A DNA stretch of 64,000 nt from Zasmidium citrigriseum (GCA_002786025.1 NHNW01000035.1:1-64000), one strand, 5' to 3'; positions 1-12,400 are shown, counted from the first letter of the stretch. The notes: generated by a model not told the origin, from the letters alone. Numbers and translations are program-made.

Positions 1-852
1 GCTAGGGCTATCTTATATATTTACTTAGTTAACTCGCCGTTAATATACTTACTAATCGTCTTAGCCTTAGAATCCTTTAACCGTTAGCCCTTAGATCTAG
101 CCTTAGCGTTAGTAAAGAGCTTATCTTAAATAATAGAAGTACTTAGAAGAGGTTCCTTACTAGCGAATTAGTTAGTACCCTAGATAAGCCTAACCTTCTT
201 AACGGCTATCTAGTATACTCTATCGAAGTACGAGAAGGAACTAGACTCGTTTAGGTTAATCTCGTATTTCTCTATAATATATTCTTAAATAATAGGATAA
301 GACTAGATTATCTTAAGAAGGTAGTAGGTCTTAGTATAGCTATTATAGTTAGCGACCTATTACTCGTATATCTTATAGTAGCTTAGGCTAAGTTCGAGAC
401 TCTTAAGATTAGGGTACTTCCTCTCGCTAAGAGTATATAGGAAGTCTCGAGTCTTTATCTAAGCGTTAACGTCTTTATCTACGTAAAAGCGCTTAATAGA
501 CTTCTTAAAGATAGAGAGGTTAATAGGGTTATATCCGTTAAGTAACTTAAAGACTTATTACTATTCTTAGATAGTATATTTAACGAATAAGGATACTTTC
601 TTCTTATCTATAGCGTTAGGGTAGTATATAGGGAAGACTTCTTCTTCTATACGTTCGATAAAGCGGGTAGTATTATCGCCCTTAAACTAAGGGATATCCT
701 TTTCGCTAGATAGAGGATATATCTTAGAAGAGCTACGAGTAGAAGCCTAACCTATAGTAGCTTTATAGAAGAAACGTAGTAGATCTACGGCTAAGGCTTA
801 AAAGATAATACTTTAAGTAGGAACCTACGAATTCGTACTATTAGGTATAGTT
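1..852 (-). pseudogene. retrotransposon gag-like remnant, cut by window start
   Basis: Read on the minus strand, one frame stays coherent from about 852 to the window edge, broken only by TAA/TAG codons that fit CAA/CAG changed by RIP. It has the look of an LTR-retrotransposon Gag: a segment reading DIPxFKGDNTTRFIERIEEE followed by FPxYYPNA and KKKVSLFVKYT, then a long helical region rich in Leu, Lys and Tyr. A probable start is an ATA (originally ATG) near 850. Any protease and polymerase would lie left of base 1. Family assignment (Gypsy-like) comes from remembered Gag style and is tentative. Confidence 0.5.
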
Positions 853-1741
853 CTTTAATAATTAGCTATTAGGGAGGGAGCTTAATCTTTAGAATCTATT
901 ACTAAGGATATATACTCGCTAGAGCTAGCTTCTTTATCGTCGAGGTTTATACCTAGTTTAGTAGTAGGTTCGCGAGGCTAAAAGTTAAGAGGGTTAGCGT
1001 TAATACCTATAGTAATAGTAGCGTTCCTTTATTAATATTAAATCTATAGAAGCTTTTAATCCCTAGTAGTAGGGTCTTAGTTTATATCTTAGCTAGATAG
1101 TAGGCTATCTAGAAAGCTTAATTCCTACTCTACTAGTAGGAAGTAGGAAGGGTAGAGAGTCGAGAGAACGTAGTAGAGAGGCGTATAAGTAAAATCTAGT
1201 ATAGAAAGGGGTAGTAGAAGGTAGATAGTAGGTAGTAGAGAGTAGAGGGAAAGGAAGAGGTTCGAGTAGGCTCTAAAGGTAGGTAATAGCTAGTATATCG
1301 AAGATTCGCCTATAGTCTCCTTTAGAATTACTAGTAAAGAGGTAGTAGAGTAGTAAGAATAGTATAGGCCCTATCGAAGAGAATTAGAAGCCTTAAACCT
1401 TCGAAGAGCCCTATTACTCCTTCTAAATTAGGAAAGGTATAGGTTTTATTATACTAAATTAGTAGGCCTTAAGAGGTAAAGTTTATTACTATACCTACCT
1501 AATAGCTCTAGTCTTAGTAGAAGGCCTTACTAGTAAGGAGTAAGTTAGCTAGGCTCTATAGGTAAGTATAGGGCTTTAATAAATACCCTCTAATCTCGTA
1601 GTTCTTAGTATTTTCGGAGTTAGAGCTATACCCTCTTTAAAAAGAGAGGATATAGAGATCTAGAAAACCTTAGGTTTTAATACCTAAGGCTAAGTACTTT
1701 ATAGCGGTATATACGTAGCGGTAGTACTACTTTTATATAGT
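853..1741. other. RIP-mutated DNA, no gene recognised
   Basis: Purine-rich, low-complexity RIP-mutated sequence with many GTAG and AGTAG repeats. It may be the 5' untranslated region or LTR of the gag element to its left, but no matching second LTR copy was found in the window. Confidence 0.4.
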
Positions 1742-2571
1742 CCTTCGCGTAGCGCGCAAAGAAGCGTTAAAATTCCGGGGTTTAGCTAGAAATAATAGAG
1801 TAGCTTTAGAGAGCCTAACTTATAGTATATAGTAGCTATAAAATAGCTTCTTCTTAAGATTCTTATTCTTAACGTCGTCGACGATAGACGGTAGGGTCGT
1901 AGCTATTACGAGGAGTTCTTAGATACTAGGGAATTAGTAGTAGGCGTCCCTACTATCGAATACTAATCTATAGGGGTTATAACTATAGTTAGGCGCGTAA
2001 ACTTAGATTCTTTAACTTTAAACTTAGCTTTACGGTAACTTAATAGGCCCGTTTCGTAGATTCTTAATTATATAATTACTATATAGCTATCTAGGCCTAT
2101 CTTAGTAGTTTAGTAGGCCTTCCTAAGGCCTACTTAGTATATTTAACTATATAGTTTAATAGATCTATCGCTAGCGCCTAGCTAGACGGTTCTATCGCCT
2201 TTCTACTATATAGTTAGCTTAAACGCCCCTCGTACTAACTACTATAAATGTAGTAGGGCCTAGGCTCGGCTCTAGGAGGTAATACCCGTAGTAGTAGTAG
2301 CCGAACTAGCTAGCGGCTCTAAGAATCGCTCTAAATTAGAGCCTTTAGTAAAGGGTACCCCCTTTAGCTTATCTTAAAAGCGCTATAGAAGGCTAGAAGT
2401 AGTATATATAACCTATAGGCCGTGTAGCTATAAATATCTAGCTATCTATAAAGAAGAAGCTTAGAAAAGCCGAGCTTAAAGAAGGTTAGGTAACCCGTTA
2501 TAGCCTAAGGTAGGCTAATAGGATCTCCTACTATAATAGTTACTAGCGTTTTTTCGCGCGCTACGCGAAGG
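1742..2571. mobile_element. possible TIR element of about 830 bp
   Basis: The left end (1742-1766, beginning CCTTCGCGTAGCGCGC) recurs in reverse complement at 2546-2571, giving imperfect terminal inverted repeats of about 25 bp. They are GC-rich and contain a palindromic TTCGCG...CGCGAA core unlike the surrounding DNA. No transposase frame or clear target-site duplication was found, so this may be a non-autonomous DNA element or a chance pair of related repeats. It partly overlaps the larger inverted repeat at 2237-2988. Confidence 0.4.
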
Positions 2572-2988
2572 TTAGTTAGACTCTAGGTTTAAAAATTTAG
2601 GCGTTTAGAGTACTTTTTACGATAGTTTACAAGCGATTTAATACTCCTTTACTATTATAAGGGTACGACTTCTCTAAGTAGAGGAGGTATATAGTAGGAG
2701 ATCCTATTAGCCTACCTTAGGCTATAACGGGTTACTTAACCTTCTTTAAGCTCGGCTTTTCTAAGCTTCTTCTTCGTAGATAGTAGGATATTTATAGCTA
2801 TACGGCCTATAGGTTATATATACTACTTCCGAGCCTTCGATAGCGTTTTTAAGATAAGCTAAAGGGGGTACCCTTTACTAAAGGCTTAGATTTAGAGCGA
2901 TTCTTCGAGCCGCTAGCTAGTTCGGCTACTACTACTATAAGTATTACCTCCTAGAGCCGAGCCTAGGCCCTACTATAGTAGTTACGTA
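2237..2988. repeat. large inverted repeat, arms about 300 bp
   Basis: The arm at about 2237-2535 matches the reverse complement of 2689-2988 almost base for base, with scattered differences and a spacer of about 150 bp. Shared landmarks are GGGCCTAGGCTCGGCTC, GGTACCCCCTTTAGC and GTTATAGCCTAAGGTAGGC. Most differences are of the C/T or G/A kind, as expected of two copies hit by RIP independently. It could be two head-to-head copies of one repeat or the stem of a foldback element. Confidence 0.8.
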
Positions 2989-4080
2989 GAACTTCGAGTT
3001 CCTCTTATAATATTAAGTATAGAGGTCTATATATTAATTACAAGTTATTAGGTAGTAGATTAATATAATAGTCCTTTAGTCCCTAATATAGTAGTAACTT
3101 ATTAGCTTCTTACTTACTAAATACTAGTAGATAATAGTATAGGTAGTATAGAACTTTAGTAGCTAGGTCGACGTTCTTTCTTATAGCTATCTCTTACTCG
3201 ATTTCTTTTAAAGAGGTAGTAAAGACGAGGTAGTTCTTCTTCTACGCTAGCTCGTAGAAACTAGTAGTACTAACGATAGATACTTATTAGTCCTTACCGA
3301 GCTAAAGTAGTATAGAGTATCTAACGTTAGGTTATAGAGTAAGTAGTAGTAGCGTTATATATAATAGTTTAGTAGGTTCGATAGTAGGTAGGTATATAAT
3401 AGTAAGTTTCGGTAGTAGTAGAGTATTATTATCTCGGTAGGCCTAGTAGTAGAGTATCTACTTAGTAAGCGGATCGTTAGCGCTAAGGTTAATACTAACG
3501 AAATTATATTTCAATAGTAATAGTTTAACGACGCTTATTCCTTTAGTAAGACTATAAGCTTAGATAATAGTTTAGTATAGGTTATAGTATTAGTAGTAGT
3601 AGAGCGAGTTAAAAGCGATAATATCGTCCTTCTAAACGATATAAAGGTTATACCTTATAAGCTATAGCTTACTAAGGATAATAGGATAGTAGCCTAGCTT
3701 TATAACGTAGAATACTAGGTATTCTCGATATCCGCTAATATTAAGGTTAGTATAGAGGATATATATAATATTATTAGCGAGGTAGCTATCGAAGGCCTCT
3801 AGTCGATAAGAGTATATAAGGGCGATAGGTTAGACGTTAAGAGTATATATAAAGTCTAAGTCTATAAAGGAAGAGCCCGTTAAGCCGCTATTAATTATAT
3901 ATTATAAGGAACGTAATTCTAAGTTATTAAATACAAGAGTATAGGATATAATAAGGTACTCTTTATCGTTATCTAGTAGCTAGCTATTATCTATATATAC
4001 GATATTACTAATCTTTAATAGTAGCTATCGCTTTATCTACTACTTCTTCTTCTTCTTTAGTAGTTTAGTAGTTTTAGTAG
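2989..4080 (+). other. RIP-mutated DNA with a coding-like stretch
   Basis: No gene is identified. From about 3380 to 3870 one plus-strand frame reads with stops only at TAG/TAA codons that fit former CAG/CAA; it includes the segments NTNEIIF and DNIVLLNDIKVIPYKL. I do not recognise the protein and cannot exclude that it is chance. Bases around 3001-3060 and 3890-3950 share AATTA/AAGTTATTA-type motifs without a clear repeat boundary. Confidence 0.3.
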
Positions 4081-4089
4081 GGACTAGTA

Positions 4090-5830
4090 TTAGCTTTAGT
4101 TATAGTAACTTCGGTTATAAGGGTACCTAATTATAACTTCGATTAGAGCTAGCTAGTTTTCTAACTTACTAGAGTCGTTAGAGGATAAGGGTAAGGAGGC
4201 GGTAGTTACCTCGTTAACGCGAGTAGTATTAGCGGTATAGAGTTAGTCTTAGCGTATAAGTACTAGGTAGGTAGTAGCGCTAGTATAGTAGCCTAATTCT
4301 CTATAATAGGTATAGAGGCTAGCCTAACGGCGTCGTTACTTTTTAGTATTACTTAACGGCCTACGAGGGCTAACCCTATTAGCTAATAGGTCTATAGCGT
4401 CGGAATCCTAACGAGGGGGTAGTAGTAGCGCTAGAGTCTACGATAGTTAGTATAGAGCGTTAATAGATACTAGCGTTTAAGCTAGCGCTAGAGCGTTAGT
4501 AGTTCTACTATTACTACCGCTATAAGGGGGGTTAGTATTAGTATTAAAGATACTCTTAGGTACGTATCTAGTAGTAATATAATTAGTCTCTTATCGATAG
4601 GTATAGATCTAGTTATCTACTTTATTAAGCTTACGAGTAAGTTTATTAAAGGATATAGGTATATCTTCCTATATTACTATTATATCTTTAAGCTTAGTTA
4701 ATAGGCCTTCGCGGAGGGTATAGCGGCGAGCGCTACTACGATAGCCTAAGATAGCTATAATATATATAAACTTAGTATAGTAGGTAGTAAAATTACTACT
4801 ATCTTACTTAAGCTTACGAAGGTTATTAAGAGTAGTAGCTTCCTCGTCTAGGTTACTAAAAGCGTCTTAGATAATAGTTATAAAGTCGTTAAACTTCTTA
4901 AGTTTAATCTTAATCTTACTACTACCGTCCTTATATATTATATAGTCTATTATTAGGTTCCGAGCTTTACTAGTAGTCCTACTATATACGTAGATAATCT
5001 TACTCTTATCCGTTAGGTACTAGTCGCTATTAATATATATCTTAAAGTATAGCTCTATAAGGAAGGGTTTTATCTTCGTATAAGAGCTATTAAATAGTTC
5101 TAGATTAGATAGCTTCTTAGACTTCTTTTTACCCTTATAGTAGCGTAGTTTAGTATTAGTATTTAAGCTACTATTATTAGAGTCGTTATCGTTATCGTCG
5201 CTTAGTAAGGAAGAGCGTCGTAAGCGGCGCTTAAAAGGATTTCGGAACGATAGGCGCTCGCTATCGCTATCGTCGTTACTAGATAATAGATTAAAGTCGT
5301 TAGATTTAGGGATCTTAACTTTCTTCTTTACCTTCTTAGGGGGAATCGACGAAGGCTCGTTAGTAGCTAGTATTATAACGTTAGCGTAGGCCTATACTAG
5401 CTAATCTTCCTTTATTCGGATAATCGCGTATAGTTTAGCGTTATCCTCGTTTACTTAGTTTAGGTTCGAGTTAGCGATATTTAGGGTACCCTATATATTA
5501 TTATACTACTTAGTCCTATCTTAGTATTTACTCTAGAGATTAGTATACTAGTCTTATAGAGTATTTAGTTAACTCTAAAGGGTTTAAGCCTACTACTCGG
5601 CGTTTTAGCGTTAACTATCGATATCGGCTAGGGAGCGACTAAACTAGTTCCCTAATAATATAAGACTATTAATAGCTTCTTTATAGGCGTATATTAGGTC
5701 GTATACGTCGGCTAGGACAAGGTCGTTATCCTAATTATACTTCTTCTATAATTCTTTAAAGTAGGCCTTCGTAGTAGCTTTAGAGATACTAATACGCTAG
5801 AAGCGGCGGCTATTAGCTTCGAGGTAGGTA
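4090..5830 (-). pseudogene. retrotransposon Gag remnant (minus strand)
   Basis: On the minus strand a single frame can be followed from about 5830 down to about 4100 when RIP-type stops are read as Gln or Trp. The N-terminal half is a strong coiled coil full of former Gln codons. A Lys-rich patch (PPKKVKKKVKIPKS) and an acidic, Ser/Asn-rich linker follow. Then comes a Gag-like core near 5100-4700 (ELFNSSYTKIKPFLIELYF, with YLTDKSKIIYVYS and TYHTKFMYIIAILG further on), resembling the PFDGSrxKxxxFLxxL core of fungal Gypsy Gag proteins. No polymerase follows it on the minus strand, so it is a partial or solo Gag. Family assignment is by resemblance only. Confidence 0.6.
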
Positions 5831-6239
5831 GTAGCGGTAGTACTAGCTATACTAGAGAAAGTAGTATAAGGTAAGACGAGCGGTTAGTAGTTTTATAGAT
5901 AGGTAGAGGCCTAATAGCCGTTATCGAAGGATAATATAGTATTAAAGGATTTACGTAAGATTATAAGCGCTAGCGTATAATTAGTATAGTAAGTAGTCCG
6001 TTAGCGGTAGATACTACGATATAGTCGTAGTAATAGTTTAACGCTTTATACTATTAAGATATCGATTAATAGGCTATCTAACGTTAACGAAGTATAAGGA
6101 GGGAAGTCTCTAAGACGAGACGGAAGGAAATCTATACTTATAAACGCGGCTAGGTTACGTAACCCTAGTTACGTAATTAATACCTTAGGCTTCTAGCCTA
6201 AATAGTCGGCTAGACGAAATCGTAATACTATTCCTCTCT

Positions 6240-9200
6240 CTCTAGATCTAGCTAAGCGATATAAATACTTTAAGTAGCGTATTACTCGCCTAAAGATAGA
6301 GCTACTAGCTAGCCTCGAGGTTTATTAGTAGCTTATTACTAATATTAGCTAGTATCTAGAAGCTATTAACCTTTAGAGACTACTCCTTAAGTTAGGTATA
6401 GAGAGAGTCCTTAAACTTATATACCCTAATAAGGATTATAAGCTAGATATATTCTAAGTTAACTACCTATATATACTTATCTTTATATAGTATAACGTCT
6501 TAATAATTACCTATATAGGTATAGAAAAGGTAAGTACTCTAGTCTAGCGATAAGTCTAATCTAGTAACAAGTCTAATAGCTAATAGTTAATAGACCCTCG
6601 TCTACTATTACTTCGCCTATCTTACTAGTATATAAGCCTTAGGAGCTATACCCCTTAATCGTCTTAGTAAAGAATAGTAGAATAAGGTTAAGGCTATTAG
6701 AGAGCGAGTTACTAGAAAAGAGAAGCTTATTATTAATACTATTAATATTACTACTAAGAATAAGAGGAAGGATCTAGACCTATTAAAGAAGTTCGAGAAT
6801 AGTCGTACCTAGATTCTTATCGCGAGTCTAGAGTAGCTTATATAGCTAGAGTTTCGAGAGATACTTATAAAGCTAGAAGTCTACGACCGTATTAGACTAT
6901 ACTATATCGACGAGGTCTATCTTACTAAGAAGTAGTAGCCTTTTAGAAGCGAGTTCGTAGAGCTATATATAGTTCGCTAGTTACTACCTCGCTATACTCT
7001 ACTTCTTACGTACTCTACGAGCTTAACTAAGGAGGTTAAGGAGTATATCCTTACGTATTATAGGTTCCGAGAGCTAGGCGATAGAGTATTCTATATAAAG
7101 GTATATAGTTAAGTAGTCGAGTAGTTAAGTAGTCGAGTAGTCGAGTAGTCTAATAGGCTAACCGTATTATAGGTTCTATACGCTAGTATTACTTAGCTAG
7201 ATATTATATATATCTTTAAGAATATTCTAAAGGAGCTATACGGCTATAATAACTAAAATATATTTTACTTTATTATCGAGGGCGCTATTAACGCTACTAG
7301 CGAGGCTACTCCTAATAAGATTCGTATTACTCTAGTCTTTATTAATAGTCGAAAGCGAGTCGAGAAGTATTACTAGTAAATCTATAGCTAGCTAGTTAAG
7401 AAGATAGAGTATTAAGTCGATCTAAAGAAGCGGTATTCCTAGGATAAGACTAGAGTAAATATCCGAGTACTCGTAAACTATATATCTAGTCCTATACTAG
7501 AGATAGACTAAGTAACTAGATATAACGCCTTTACGGATAGTCGCTATCGTATTATAGTCGCTACGATACTCTAGAGTACTAGTATAGACTTCGATAACGT
7601 AGACGACGCGATTATCTATAATATACTAATCTCTAGTAATATCGAGGATCCTTTCTAGTATATTAGACAATATAGATAGTCTAAGAAAGTAAAGGATCCT
7701 CGTAGCTTTTAGTTTCTTCTATACTAGATTAATAATAACTTAAGAGCGCTCCCCGATAATATATTACTAGAGTACGTCGCTATCTAAAAGAACCTACTAA
7801 TACTAGAGCTAATTAGTTAAGGCTAGTAGTAGTCGTAATCTAGCTAGCTACGCTATAACTCTAAGCTACCTAAGCGATATTATAGTACTAAAGTCGCTAT
7901 TCTAGCCGCCTATCTTCTACGAGCCTATCGTTAGAAAGCTATCTCTAGTAAAGTAGTCTAGTATAAGATTAACGATAATAACGAGCTAGAGTAAGGAGAC
8001 GAAGACGACGAGGAGTACTAGGAGGAGAGTAAGACTTAGACTAAGGTAGAGCTCGAGAAGCGTAAGAATATACTAGCTCCTATCTAATATATTTAGAATA
8101 ACTAGCTCTTAGAGGATAGTAAGTATCTAGTTACTATAATATATAAGTTACTTAGGGAGGCTAAGTCCTAGTACGCTTATCTAAAGGGCGAGGCGCTACC
8201 TAAGAAGTACTATAATATCTATAACCTAGTAGTCGAGCTAGCCTTTACCTAGCTACCGCTAGAACTACCTTAGCCGTTAGCTCTATAGGCTAGTACTATC
8301 TAGGGCTATACGATACTATTTATCTAGGAATAGGCGTCTTAGAAGGCTAAAGAGTAGTAGAAGTATTAAGACAACTCTAGTACTCGTATATTTACTATAC
8401 TAGCTAACTTCTTTATAAATAATAAGATCCTTTAGGAGCTTTATAATATATATAAGGGCTAGTAGGCGTAGGAGGATCTAAGCTAGGCTAATATTACTAA
8501 TAGCTATCTAGTATTAGTAGATTAGCTTAAAGACTACTTAGATACTATTAATATAGTAAACGATATTATAGAGCTAGTAATCGAGGCGTACGAGAAGGTT
8601 AAGTAGAAGTAGGCTACGAAAGTAGTAGTAAAGTAAAAGGTATAGGATAATACTACTACTACTACCGCCGCTACTCGTAGTAGTAACTAGTCTAGACTAG
8701 TACTACGTCCTTAATCGTAGAGCTAACTAGTACTAGTAATACTAGAAGATCGCTAGAGTAATAATATAAAGGGTATTAAGAAGTCGGCTAAGGCTAGTAT
8801 TTATAAGAAGGTATTACTAAACGTATAGGCTAAGGTTAATAAGACTCTTACTCTAGGCTAGTAGCTATCTAGTTAGGCTACTACTAGGTCTTCTTCTTCG
8901 GCTAGTACTACTACCTAGCCTACTACTACTAGATCTTCTAGTAGATAGAAGTAGAGTACGAGTAGTAGTAGACTATCTAGTTTATAAGGACCTAGATCGA
9001 AGAAGACTACGCGCTAGGACTCGCCTACTACTATATCTAGTAATTATAGTAGTAAGGACTTCGATAAGATAGATCTAAAGGAGATCGAGTAGATACTAGT
9101 AGTAGCCTATCGCTAGGTTATATATACGCCTAGCCCTAGTTCCGACTTTAATAAGAGTAATATTCGCTCTAGCCTACGTCGTCGTATCTAGAGTTAGAGA

Positions 9201-9240
9201 CTACGCGAGAGCTAGGTAGGTTATCGTTAAGCTATAGGTA
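6240..9240 (+). pseudogene. RecQ-like SF2 helicase remnant, RIP-inactivated
   Basis: The plus-strand frame, with RIP stops read through, shows superfamily-2 helicase motifs of the fungal RecQ-like type. There is a region like motif Ia/Ib (GAIPLNRLSKE, then ILIASLE), a DEVx box (YYIDEVYLTKK at about 6900), a motif III relic (LLLTYSTSLTKEV, originally a SAT-type motif) and a C-terminal lobe ending in a motif V/VI-like STSIDFDNVDDAIIYN near 7600. A long hydrophilic tail rich in Gln, Ser and Thr follows, then a basic tail near 9200. Upstream, a possible Walker A relic (ITYIGIEK, about 6510-6535) sits directly before GTAAGT, which may be an intron donor. Repeated helicases of this sort are known at fungal chromosome ends (telomere-linked helicases), but they also occur in mobile DNA. 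The gene cannot make a protein now. Confidence 0.65.
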
Positions 9241-9244
9241 GTAT

Positions 9245-9340
9245 CTAAGAAGGCTTTTTAGTCTTAATAATTCCTAGCTAGAGGTTTCTAGTCTTAATAT
9301 CTACTTACTAAGACTAAAAACCTAGCTAGCTAGCTAGCTA
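9245..9340. repeat. hairpin repeat with AGTCTTAAT core
   Basis: AGGTTTCTAGTCTTAAT at 9279 is answered by ACTAAGACTAAAAACCT ending at 9322, so the two arms pair as a short hairpin. A further TTTTTAGTCTTAAT lies at 9255 and a (CTAG)n run at 9322-9340. The same two arm sequences flank 12,847-12,983, so this repeat lies just past the 3' ends of both the helicase remnant and the DUF6589-like remnant. Confidence 0.6.
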
Positions 9341-9572
9341 AGGTATCTATACTACTATCTACTCTATATCTTACTTATATTACGACTAAACGTATATTAT
9401 AGATTTAGTACTATTATACTAGTAGTAGTAGTAGTAGATCTTTTATCTTCTCGTAGGTACGTAGGAAGGCTAGTAAGAGGATAGTAGTATTCTATATATA
9501 GAGTATAATATTCCTTTCGTTTATACGTCTCGTTATTTCTTCGCTTTCGATAGTATTAATACCGTAGGTAAT

Positions 9573-9687
9573 AATATTAATAGTTTAAAGTTAGGAAGCG
9601 ATAGGAGCCGAGGTCTAGCTACCTATAAATTTTATAGGTAGCTTTAGCTATAATCCCGCTAAGTCCTAACTTTAACCTATTAATATA
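9573..9687. repeat. palindromic MITE-like repeat
   Basis: AATATTAATAGTTTAAAGTTAGGA (9573-9597) is matched in reverse complement at 9664-9687. Inside lies a perfect palindrome AGCTACCTATAAA/TTTATAGGTAGCT (9617-9643). The two-tier symmetry over 115 bp suggests a foldback or MITE-type element that has drifted and been RIP-mutated. Confidence 0.6.
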
Positions 9688-9689
9688 CT

Positions 9690-11780
9690 ACCGAATCTAT
9701 CGCTAACGCCTATATCTATTATTAACGCCCTTAATCTATCGCTAAATACCTCTATATATCGCCGCCGCGTCTATTACTACCCTCCGCTCGCGTCTAGTAC
9801 TACTACTCGCCTACCTACCTATATAAAGCTATCGACTATACGAAGCCGCCGAATCTATCTTTATCTTATCTATCTATCGCTAAATAGTATACTTATCGCC
9901 CTAGGCTAGCCTAGAGAAATATATATAGTACTACTACCTATTATTACTAGGTAATACTAAAGTACTACTAAAGTAAGTAGATAGGCAGAACGGGAACCTT
10001 ATATATAGGCTATAAGGATATAGGGATCTAAGGTTTAGTATAAGATCCTCTTCTCTACTAGGTAGCCGTATTAACTAGCTAAAGCTAGGAAATAACTACC
10101 CTTCGCTACGACTAATCTAATAACTAAAGTTAATAACTAAAGCTAGATAGTAGTATAGATTATTAGTTACCCGTAAACGACGACGTTAATAATATTCTTA
10201 TACGAAGTAAGTTAAGTACTAGCTACCGCCGCCTAGGAGCGTTAGTTCTGTAAGTAAACTAGTAACCTATAGTAGACCTTTAAGCTAGTTTAGGTATAAA
10301 AGGGCTAAGGAGATATATAGCGCTAGTTATTAATAACTAGAAGTAGTAGCCTCTAACGAAGTCTTACGATAATACCTTTAGATAAAGTCTAATCTTACGA
10401 ACCTAGGAATCTTAAGAGATAAGCCTAAGAGTTAGAACTCGGTAACTAATAGTACTAGATAACGACTAGTATAAGCCGCCTCTTTTATAGCCGAGATTAA
10501 GACTGTTTAGTTTAGTAAAGGAGTCTAAGAGCCTACTAAAGTACGCTAACTAAAGTACGCTAAAGGACGTAAGACTAGATACTATACCCTTAATAGCTAA
10601 GAGCCGTCGAAGTAGGGTAGCTAGCCGCTAGTTTAGTATCGTAGCTTAATAGTTAGTAGTAGATATATTATATACCTTACGCTATTAAGAGCCTCCCTAA
10701 GGACACTTTAAGCCGAACCCCTAAACCCTACGCCTCTTAGAAGGCTAGCTAAGCGAGCGAACGCTAGTCGAACTATTATACTAATACTAGAGAAGTAAGG
10801 TCTAGCTAAGAGAGGTATCTCGCTAAGTACCCTAATAGTAGTCGTAGAACTAAAGAGGTAGACCTAGGCGAGCGAAGAAGACTAAATAATAGTAAGGATA
10901 AGATACTACCTTACCTATTAGAATCTTATCGATTCTAGTAGATAGCGGTAGTACTAAGGCTTAGATAACGCCCTATAGTATAGCGACTAGGTTTAATAGT
11001 ACCTAGTAAGATAGCTTAGTTTTCTATTATAAAGCTAGACGGCTAGGTTTAACGGTACCTAGTAAGACGGCTTAGATAACGCCCTAGTAGGCGGCCTCGT
11101 TTTACGTTATATAGCTTAACGAGATAGGCTAATATTAACTTATCGTAGTTAGTACGCTTACCGCCTACTAAAGTAAAGGGTAAGAGGATATATTACGCTA
11201 TAGCTAGCGGGTTTTAGAGCCGAAGTAGGTACTACCGCCTAGTTTAATATTATAGAGCTAGACGAGATAGGCCGCTATAGATAGTACTTAGTTATTTAAT
11301 ATAGTAGATAGTAGCTAGCCTACCGCTTAGTTTTATTATAAGCTTAACCGCTTAGTTTAATATTAATAGGTAGGACGGATCTCTTCGTAACCTAGTAGTT
11401 ACTACTACTACGCTAACTTATATACGAAGCGCTATTACGTACTTATAGCGGTAGATTATAGAGGTATAGAGGTAGATAAAGGAAGAAGAAGAAGCTAGAG
11501 CGAAGAAAAGAACTTATAGCTACGCGTAGGTAGTAGCGCGATATAATATTAGCGCTAGTAGTAAGGTAAGGTAAGGTATTTAATAGGTATAATATTAGAG
11601 TAAATAGCTATAATAGTTAGAGTTTACGGAGTTTAGACTTAGCTATTTAAGGCGAGTAAGAGGAGGTACTAGAAGGTAAGGAAAGGGGGATTTAAGGTAG
11701 CGTTAACGATAAGGAACGACTAGTAGACTAGTAGACTAGAAGACTAGACTAGATTCGAAGATTAGAGCGAGTATAGTAAT
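9690..11780. other. RIP-mutated DNA with short tandem repeats, no gene recognised
   Basis: No protein frame was recognised. An imperfect direct repeat is visible: CTAGGTTTAATAGTACCTAG at 10988 and CTAGGTTTAACGGTACCTAG at 11041, each followed by TAAGA(C/T)(G/A)GCTTAG. CTTAGATAACGCCCTA occurs at 10,974 and 11,072. A few unmutated CA/TG sites remain near 9994, 10244 and 10693. Confidence 0.5.
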
Positions 11781-12400
11781 TAATCCTTTATCTATCTAGC
11801 CTTATACTTCGAGCGAGTAAACTAGTAGCGAGTATACTTACTAATACCCTTCTTACTATTATACTATAGCGTAGCGGCTATAGTATACTCCTTATATTAT
11901 ACTCTAATCCGCCTATAGTAGCGATAGTATAGCCTAGCCCTTATAATAGATAAGCTAGCGACCTCCTTAATCCTCCTAACGTACGAATATAGACGCTTCT
12001 ATAGCTCCTTAAAAGCGTTAAACTCGGCTTAAGAAAGGGCCTTATAGTACTAGCCTTAAGCTATTAGCTAGTAGTACTAGGTATAAGTACTATAAGGCTA
12101 GCTACTAATATTACGAGCTACTAGTACTAGTACTAGAGCTAGAGGTAGTACTAGTAAAGGTATAGATACCTCGTCTTCTTCGCTACTCTCTAGTATATTA
12201 TAGATATTAGTAGTAGATACTAAAGTAGGGGTAGAGGTAGTAGATTACTAGTAGCGAGTACGACGAGCGTATAGCTAAGCGAGGGCGCTAGGTCGACGTA
12301 CTAGTACTAGTACTAGTACTAAGGCGGTAGTAGTAGTAGGTTCTTACGATAGCTCTCTATTCGATATATTAGTCTTTATAATTAAAGCGGTTTCTCGAAG
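11780..12400 (-). pseudogene. unidentified ORF remnant, minus strand
   Basis: A minus-strand frame from about 12,400 to 11,780 reads coherently with only RIP-type stops. It begins with low-complexity Thr/Leu/Val stretches, has an acidic ESSEEDE patch near 12,180, and ends in a basic helical part with AEFNAFKEL, YSYVRRIKEVASLS and repeated Arg/Tyr. I do not recognise the family. Its place between the helicase remnant and the DUF6589-like remnant suggests that it may belong to the same original element. Confidence 0.35.

Noticed and set aside
9322..9340. (CTAG)n run as a functional site
   Set aside because: Ordinary microsatellite; CTAG contains no CpA target and so survives RIP.
12100..12320. 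CTAGTA/AGTACT repeats as a possible CRISPR-like or regulatory array
   Set aside because: Simple short-period low complexity in fungal RIP DNA, with no regular spacers.
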